Shown here: positions 59,935-64,000 of the stretch, one piece after another
Position numbering within the stretch: position 1 is the first letter of the stretch
Layout of the letters: each line of letters opens with the position of its first letter
NCBI RefSeq assembly: GCF_010730195.1
Contig: NZ_AP022613.1
Location: 3,162,001 to 3,226,000 of the forward strand
DNA length: 64,000 nt
Source of the DNA: Mycobacterium conspicuum
GTDB taxonomy: Bacteria; Actinomycetota; Actinomycetes; Mycobacteriales; Mycobacteriaceae
Direction of reading: 5' to 3'
Notes under the pieces: model-generated
What the model saw: the letters and a program-made list of their open reading frames with translations, nothing else
Database searches by the model: none
What the model was told of the DNA's origin: nothing
Translations under genes and position numbers: made by a program

Positions 59935-61256
59935 GGTGTCCTCAGCGCCTCGTCGAGCAGCGGGGGCAGGCCCTTAAGCGTTGTCGCGGGCCGCGATCCG
60001 CGCAGCACCGGACCGAAGTTGCGGTCCATTAAGGCGACGATCTTTTCCCAGGCCGGGGTGACCGGCAATCCCTCCGAATGCGCCGGCCCCCCGGTCAACA
60101 CGGCGAGGTTGTCGATGTTGCGGTGAGCTTTGGCGAATCCGGTCGAGTCGAGCGCGGACCGCAGCACCGGTACGAACAGGCTGGATTCAGCGATCAGCGC
60201 CTGCCCTTCGGGGCCGGTCGCGAATTTCACGAATTCCCAAGCCTGTTCCCGGTGTTGACTGGTGGTCGAGATGGCCAGTCCGGTGGAACCGATGTTGGAG
60301 TGGGCGGGCTGGCCGGGCCGTCGCGGCCCCACCGGCAATGGCAGCACATCGAAGTCCAGGCCGTCGGCCCGAATGAAGGTCTGATAGCGCCAGTGGCCGC
60401 CCAGCGCGATGGCCGCCTTGCCCGCGGCGAACAGGTCGGGGGTGGACATCGACTGCACCTCGGAGGCGTTGGGCGCCACCTTGTGCTTGTTGGCCAGGTC
60501 GGCATAGAACTGCACCGCCTCGATGAAGGCGTCGTCACCGTAATTGAAATGGGTCGGGGTCTTCAGCGGGGTCGCCCACGGCACCCCGTTGTTCATGCCG
60601 AAAAGCCCGGCCGAATAATACGAAAACCACATGTTGACGAAACCCCATTGGGTGGCTCGCCCGGCTGCGTTCCGTTTGGTCAGCGCCGTGGCGGTGTCGC
60701 GGAACTCGTCGAAGGTCCACGGCTGCTCCCAGGTTCGCGCTGAGGCCGGCAGGCCGGCCTCGGCGAACAGCCGCTTGTTGTAGAAGAGGTAGTTTCCCGA
60801 CCATTGCTCCGGGAGTGCGTACTGACCTCCCCTGAACGTGAAGCTGTCATAGAGCGCCCCGACGCTGTCCGAGCGCAGTTGCGCCGCGAACGCGTGGTCG
60901 CGAGCCAGCAGGGTGTTCAGATCCAGCAACACCCCCCGCGCGGCGAGTTCGGCGTAGGTCAAATCCCACGCCATCATCACGTCCGGGCACTTGCCGCCCG
61001 CGCAGAACGTCGCCAGTTGCTGCATCACACCCGGCGCGGACAACACCGGCCGAACCTTGATGTCGGGATGGCGGCGCTGAAACTCATCGATGATGCGTAT
61101 CCGGACATCGCGCTCGTCGGGATTGGCCGCGAAGAAAAAGGTCAGCGCGTCCTCGTCGTCGGGGGCGCAGGCGGCCGCCCACGACGCCAGGGCTGCCGCG
61201 GACAGCGCACCGGCGCCGCGCAGCAGGCTGCGCCGGCCGAACGGCCTATCGGGCAT
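59931..61256 (-). CDS. Sugar-binding Tat lipoprotein (Rv2041c homologue)
   Basis: A 441-aa solute-binding protein for the ABC importer, anchored outside the membrane. The signal peptide combines a twin-arginine motif (GRRSLLRG) with a lipobox ending ASWAAAC, so it is probably a Tat-exported lipoprotein. The mature part has the family 1 extracellular binding fold, with YALPEQWSGNYLFYNKRLFAEAGLP and GKAAIALGGHW typical. ATG 61256 has AAGGAG seven nt upstream. The start is 11 nt inside the sigma factor gene, which has the effect of tying the transporter to that gene's transcript. Confidence 0.93.
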   Translation of the reverse strand: MPDRPFGRRSLLRGAGALSAAALASWAAACAPDDEDALTFFFAANPDERDVRIRIIDEFQRRHPDIKVRPVLSAPGVMQQLATFCAGGKCPDVMMAWDLTYAELAARGVLLDLNTLLARDHAFAAQLRSDSVGALYDSFTFRGGQYALPEQWSGNYLFYNKRLFAEAGLPASARTWEQPWTFDEFRDTATALTKRNAAGRATQWGFVNMWFSYYSAGLFGMNNGVPWATPLKTPTHFNYGDDAFIEAVQFYADLANKHKVAPNASEVQSMSTPDLFAAGKAAIALGGHWRYQTFIRADGLDFDVLPLPVGPRRPGQPAHSNIGSTGLAISTTSQHREQAWEFVKFATGPEGQALIAESSLFVPVLRSALDSTGFAKAHRNIDNLAVLTGGPAHSEGLPVTPAWEKIVALMDRNFGPVLRGSRPATTLKGLPPLLDEALRTP

Positions 61257-62241
61257 CGTGCTCTCCTTGGCGCAGCGCTGGTGATGTCCTTGGTACCCGA
61301 CGGGCATGTGTCAATTCTGAGACGGCCGGCGCGGGCAGTGCCAGAACCACGCGGCGTAGCTGGTCGGGGTCGCCCGTGATGTCGATGGTGTGGATGCGAT
61401 TGTCTTCTCCGATGCCGAGCTGCAGCAGCGCTTGGGCGCGCCCGCCCGGTGCGATCACAATGCCCGGGACACCGTCGATCAGCAACACGACGGCGGCCCG
61501 CGCCCGGTCGGTGAACCGCCGGGTTTCCTCGGCGACGGCCTTGGCGCCGCGCACCTCGGTGGGCACGTCATCGGGCACCAGAGCCCGATCCACCCTGCGG
61601 ACGACGTCGGGTGCCAGCAGGTCCAGCAGGGTGGCGATGTCCCCACCCCGGGAGGCCGCCAGAAACGCCTGCACGACCCGCAGGTGCTCGGCCGCGCGAC
61701 GGGGTTGGATGTCAGCGCCCGCCGGCACGCGATGCAGTCGTTCACGAGCCCGGCTGGCCAGTTTCTTGGCGGCCGCCGGGGACCGGTCCAGCAGGCCGGC
61801 GATCGTCTCGAAGGGCACGGCGAACACGTCGTGCAGCACGAACGCGACGCGCTGCTCGGGTGACAGCCGATCGAGCACCACCAGCAGTGCGCTGCCGACC
61901 GAGTCCGCCAGCAGAGCCTGCTGGTCCGCCGGCGGATTCACGGCGAACCGATCCAGCTCGTCGGAGTCGACCAGGGGTCGTTCGGCGCGCCGCTTGCGCA
62001 CGCGTAACTGGTCGACGGCCTCGTGTGCGGTGATTGTCGTGAACCAGCCGGTGACGTTCCCGATCGTGTTCAGCGCGTTCTGGGTCACGTAATCCGAGCG
62101 GCTGGCCTTGAGCCACGCCGATTGGACCGCATCGTCGGCATCCTCCACCGAGCCGAGTAGGTGAAAGGCGACCGACCGCAGATGTGGTCGGTCGGCGTCG
62201 AATCGCTGCGCGAGGTCCGCGAGATCCCGAATTGCGCTCAC
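61246..62241 (-). CDS. ECF41-type RNA polymerase sigma factor (SigJ-like)
   Basis: A 331-aa extracytoplasmic-function sigma factor. Region 2 (about 10-85) includes VAFHLLGSVEDADDAVQSAWLKA, and region 4 (about 120-175) includes LSPEQRVAFVLHDVFAVPFETIAGLLDRSPAAAKKLASRARERL. A C-terminal SnoaL-like extension of about 120 residues follows, the hallmark of ECF41 proteins, where it acts as a built-in regulator in place of an anti-sigma factor. Its DPDQL segment resembles the conserved NPDKL motif. The GTG start has AAAGGTGA just upstream. ECF41 genes usually adjoin their target, and here a DoxX-like gene with a matching promoter is divergent. The 3' end overlaps the sugar lipoprotein gene. Confidence 0.92.
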   Translation of the reverse strand: MSAIRDLADLAQRFDADRPHLRSVAFHLLGSVEDADDAVQSAWLKASRSDYVTQNALNTIGNVTGWFTTITAHEAVDQLRVRKRRAERPLVDSDELDRFAVNPPADQQALLADSVGSALLVVLDRLSPEQRVAFVLHDVFAVPFETIAGLLDRSPAAAKKLASRARERLHRVPAGADIQPRRAAEHLRVVQAFLAASRGGDIATLLDLLAPDVVRRVDRALVPDDVPTEVRGAKAVAEETRRFTDRARAAVVLLIDGVPGIVIAPGGRAQALLQLGIGEDNRIHTIDITGDPDQLRRVVLALPAPAVSELTHARRVPRTSPALRQGEHDAR

Positions 62242-62242
62242 G

Positions 62243-62269
62243 GGTCACCTTTTCTGCGTGGGAGTCGTC
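62243..62269 (+). promoter_or_regulatory. ECF41-type promoter for the DoxX-like gene
   Basis: GGTCACC (62243-62249), a 16-bp spacer and CGTC (62266-62269) closely fit the ECF41 promoter pattern TGTCACA-N16-CGTC. It is in the right orientation and its -10 ends 51 nt upstream of the leader start codon. It begins right next to the start codon of the sigma gene on the other strand. Confidence 0.6.
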
Positions 62270-62319
62270 AAGTAGATGACCGCATCCATCGAACTCTCTG
62301 TCCCCAAGGAGATCTGCAC

Positions 62320-62382
62320 ATGACCCTACCGAGACGATACCGGTTGCACGGCAACGCATTGACCGCGGCGACACGGGCCTGA
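62320..62382 (+). CDS. 20-codon leader ORF upstream of doxX-like gene
   Basis: An ATG with a strong AAGGAGAT Shine-Dalgarno (62306-62313) opens a 20-codon ORF that is basic at the N-terminus (MTLPRRYR) and ends with TGA at 62380-62382. The DoxX ATG follows after three bases in the same frame. The main gene has no other visible Shine-Dalgarno, so its translation probably depends on reinitiation after this ORF. The peptide has no motif known to me. Confidence 0.5.
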   Translation: MTLPRRYRLHGNALTAATRA

Positions 62383-62385
62383 CCC

Positions 62386-62736
62386 ATGGGCACCGCATAC
62401 ACCGCGATCACGTTGACCACCGCGCTCGTCACCGCCGGAATCGCCGTGGCCGACTTCATTCCCGCCCGCTTCGTGCTGGCCAACTCGGCGGAGGTCGGGG
62501 TGCCGCGTTCGTGGCTGCCGGCGTTGGGGGCGGCAAAGCTCGCCGGGGCCGCCGGCCTGCTCGTCGGCCTGGCGGGCGTGCGGCCGTTGGGAATCGCGGC
62601 CGCGACCGGGCTGGTGTTGTTCTTCATCGGAGCGGTGCTGACGCACCTGAAGGCCCGGGTGCTGTACAACATCGCGTTTCCGGGCGGCTACCTGGTACTC
62701 GCGGCCGCGTCGCTGGTGCTGGTGGTTGCGCACTGA
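62386..62736 (+). CDS. DoxX-like membrane protein
   Basis: A 116-aa protein with four predicted transmembrane helices, of the DoxX-like family. Recognisable segments are FVLANSAEVGVPRSWLPALGAAKLAGAAGLLVGL and LVLFFIGAVLTHLKAR. DoxX-like proteins are thought to take part in redox or thiol stress responses, but the reaction is unclear. It is the probable target of the divergent ECF41 sigma factor. It is preceded by a leader ORF and ends 6 nt from the convergent SnoaL-like gene. Confidence 0.88.
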   Translation: MGTAYTAITLTTALVTAGIAVADFIPARFVLANSAEVGVPRSWLPALGAAKLAGAAGLLVGLAGVRPLGIAAATGLVLFFIGAVLTHLKARVLYNIAFPGGYLVLAAASLVLVVAH

Positions 62737-62742
62737 GCCAGA

Positions 62743-63543
62743 TCAGGCGGGAAAGTAGCGGAGCCGGGTGATCGCGTTGCCCCGCCAGGCGACGTCGGCC
62801 ATCACCACGGCGCGCCCGTGGGGCGAGTCGAGCGAGACCGCGACCGTGGGCCCCGCCCCGATCGCCTTACCCCAGCTCGCCCCGTTCAGCTGCTCGATCA
62901 GCTCGGCCAGTTGCACCGGGTCGTTATCACCCAAAGTTATTGCGGCAGTTGATGATATCGCGCGCGCGGCGGCGCCCTTGTCTCCGCGCGTGACGGCACC
63001 CAGGAACTTGCCCACTAACTCCTTGTGCCGGGCACCCATTCGGCGAAAGCCGGCCAGGAAGCCCGCGGCGCCGTTGAGCCCCTGGTTTCCGAGCAGGTTT
63101 CGCGACAGTTGCAGGCCGGGCGCTATCGCCGCGGATCCGCTTCGCAGGAACTGCAGCATCATCGCCGGCAGTTCCCAGTACGCCCGCAGCTCGGCAATCC
63201 GCCACTCGCCGTTGGCTTCTCGGAGGTCATAGCGCAGGAACGCGGGGATGGACATCGTCACCGCCGGACCCATCGCGACTTCGAGGTCGAGGTCGCGTAG
63301 GACCACCGTGCCCAAGACGATGTCGAGATCTCGGCGAAACGTGATGTCGCGCGGGCCAATGAAGGTGTCGTAGAAGCGGTAGATCCGCTCGTATCCGACG
63401 TGCGGTCGCGAGCCGACCGGATCCTCGACCCGGGCGTCGGCGGTGAAGGCACCCACCCACCCGTCGCGGTCGTGCACCGCAACGGCCCGCGGCGATCGCT
63501 CGACGGCGGCGATCAGATGCGCCCGATCCAGTGGAACCACCAT
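62743..63543 (-). CDS. SnoaL/NTF2-like conserved protein (Rv2042c homologue)
   Basis: A 266-aa protein with two NTF2-like (SnoaL) folds: the first about 15-135 (DRDGWVGAFTADARVEDPVG, RYDLREANGEWRIAELRAYWE), the second in the remaining half. No conserved catalytic set is visible. Size and place right after pncA match M. tuberculosis Rv2042c. It begins 11 nt after the pncA stop and is probably co-transcribed. Confidence 0.9.
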   Translation of the reverse strand: MVVPLDRAHLIAAVERSPRAVAVHDRDGWVGAFTADARVEDPVGSRPHVGYERIYRFYDTFIGPRDITFRRDLDIVLGTVVLRDLDLEVAMGPAVTMSIPAFLRYDLREANGEWRIAELRAYWELPAMMLQFLRSGSAAIAPGLQLSRNLLGNQGLNGAAGFLAGFRRMGARHKELVGKFLGAVTRGDKGAAARAISSTAAITLGDNDPVQLAELIEQLNGASWGKAIGAGPTVAVSLDSPHGRAVVMADVAWRGNAITRLRYFPA

Positions 63544-63554
63544 CGCGCCCCCGG

Positions 63555-64000
63555 CTATGGACCCGTGACCAAATCGACGCCCTCGCCCCGCATCTCCGCC
63601 AGCGCCGCCGCCAAGGGGGCGCCCGAGTCCACGGCTGCGGTCAGGTCCAGCAGCACCCGGGTGGCCAGCCCGGCGCGGGCCGCGTCCACCGCGGTGCGGC
63701 GCACGCAGTGGTCGGCGGCGATGCCGACGACATCGACCTGGTCGACCCCGCGCTGCCGCAACCAGTCGAGCAGCGCTGAGCCGTTCTCGTCGACGCCCTG
63801 GAAACCGCTGTAACCCGCGTCATAGGCGCCTTTGTGAAAGACCGCGTCGATCGGGCCGGTGTCGAGGGCGGGATGAAACTCGGCTCCGGCGGTGCCCGCG
63901 AGGCAATGCGGTGGCCAGGACGTCACATAGTCCGGATCGTCGGAAAAATGGTCACCCGGGTCGATGTGCCAGTCTTTGGTCGCCACGACGCGTTGGTAGC
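63555..64000 (-). CDS. pncA: Nicotinamidase/pyrazinamidase PncA (5' end beyond window)
   Basis: The last 147 residues of PncA, which hydrolyses nicotinamide to nicotinate and activates pyrazinamide. The metal-binding set D-x-H...H...H is seen in KDWHIDPGDHF and PPHC, the catalytic lysine in FHKGAY and the catalytic cysteine in AADHCVR. The first ~43 residues, including the catalytic Asp, lie to the right of the window; the reading frame is open to the edge. Similarity to M. tuberculosis PncA is high throughout. Confidence 0.97.
   Translation of the reverse strand, partial: YQRVVATKDWHIDPGDHFSDDPDYVTSWPPHCLAGTAGAEFHPALDTGPIDAVFHKGAYDAGYSGFQGVDENGSALLDWLRQRGVDQVDVVGIAADHCVRRTAVDAARAGLATRVLLDLTAAVDSGAPLAAALAEMRGEGVDLVTGP

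Overview
The window comes from a mycobacterium, most likely a slow grower. It is GC-rich throughout, uses many GTG starts and has many ATGA/GTGA gene overlaps. It carries MmpS/MmpL transporters, an MbtH-like protein and a DosR-type box. Its right end is collinear with the M. tuberculosis Rv2037c-Rv2043c (pncA) locus. The species cannot be fixed from the sequence.

Left half (1-38.5 kb): a large nonribosomal peptide locus. Two overlapping NRPS genes on the minus strand (25271-9885, and 9898 to beyond position 1) encode at least seven modules in the order C-A-T, C-A-T-E, C-A-T, C-A-T-E, C-A-T, C-A-T-E, C-A... . They form three tandem dimodules of about 7.66 kb, so the peptide should alternate L and D residues. 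Adenylation domains 1-4 have the same predicted specificity line, and domain 6 looks threonine-like. The first gene starts with its own condensation domain, which suggests N-acylation. Divergent plus-strand genes follow: an ABC exporter pair, a 62-aa helical protein, a P450, an MFS exporter, and an mmpS-mmpL-mmpL set arranged like the glycopeptidolipid export genes. A small MbtH-like gene lies on the minus strand between the MFS gene and mmpS. Together these look like synthesis, oxidation and export of a lipopeptide. No acyl-AMP ligase, reductase or thioesterase is in the window, so the pathway probably continues to the left.

Middle (38.5-50.8 kb): general metabolism. A minus-strand set encodes a hotdog-fold protein, an acyl-CoA dehydrogenase, a DUF1801 protein and a tandem universal stress protein with an upstream DosR-like box. 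Next come a cation/proton antiporter, an MDR oxidoreductase and an enoyl-CoA hydratase, then a membrane acyltransferase. A TetR gene is divergent from a three-gene aromatic-degradation-type operon (VOC/extradiol-type dioxygenase, FAH-family hydrolase, FAD hydroxylase). Two copies of a palindrome sit between TetR and that operon. The hydroxylase has an apparent frameshift near its C-terminus.

Right part (50.8-64 kb): a ferredoxin, an efeU-efeO-efeB iron uptake operon, a DUF3097 gene, then the Rv2037c-Rv2043c-like block (patatin, sugar ABC transporter, SnoaL-like protein, pncA). Within this block lies an ECF41-type sigma gene divergent from a DoxX-like gene. The DoxX-like gene has a near-consensus ECF41 promoter and a 20-codon leader ORF.
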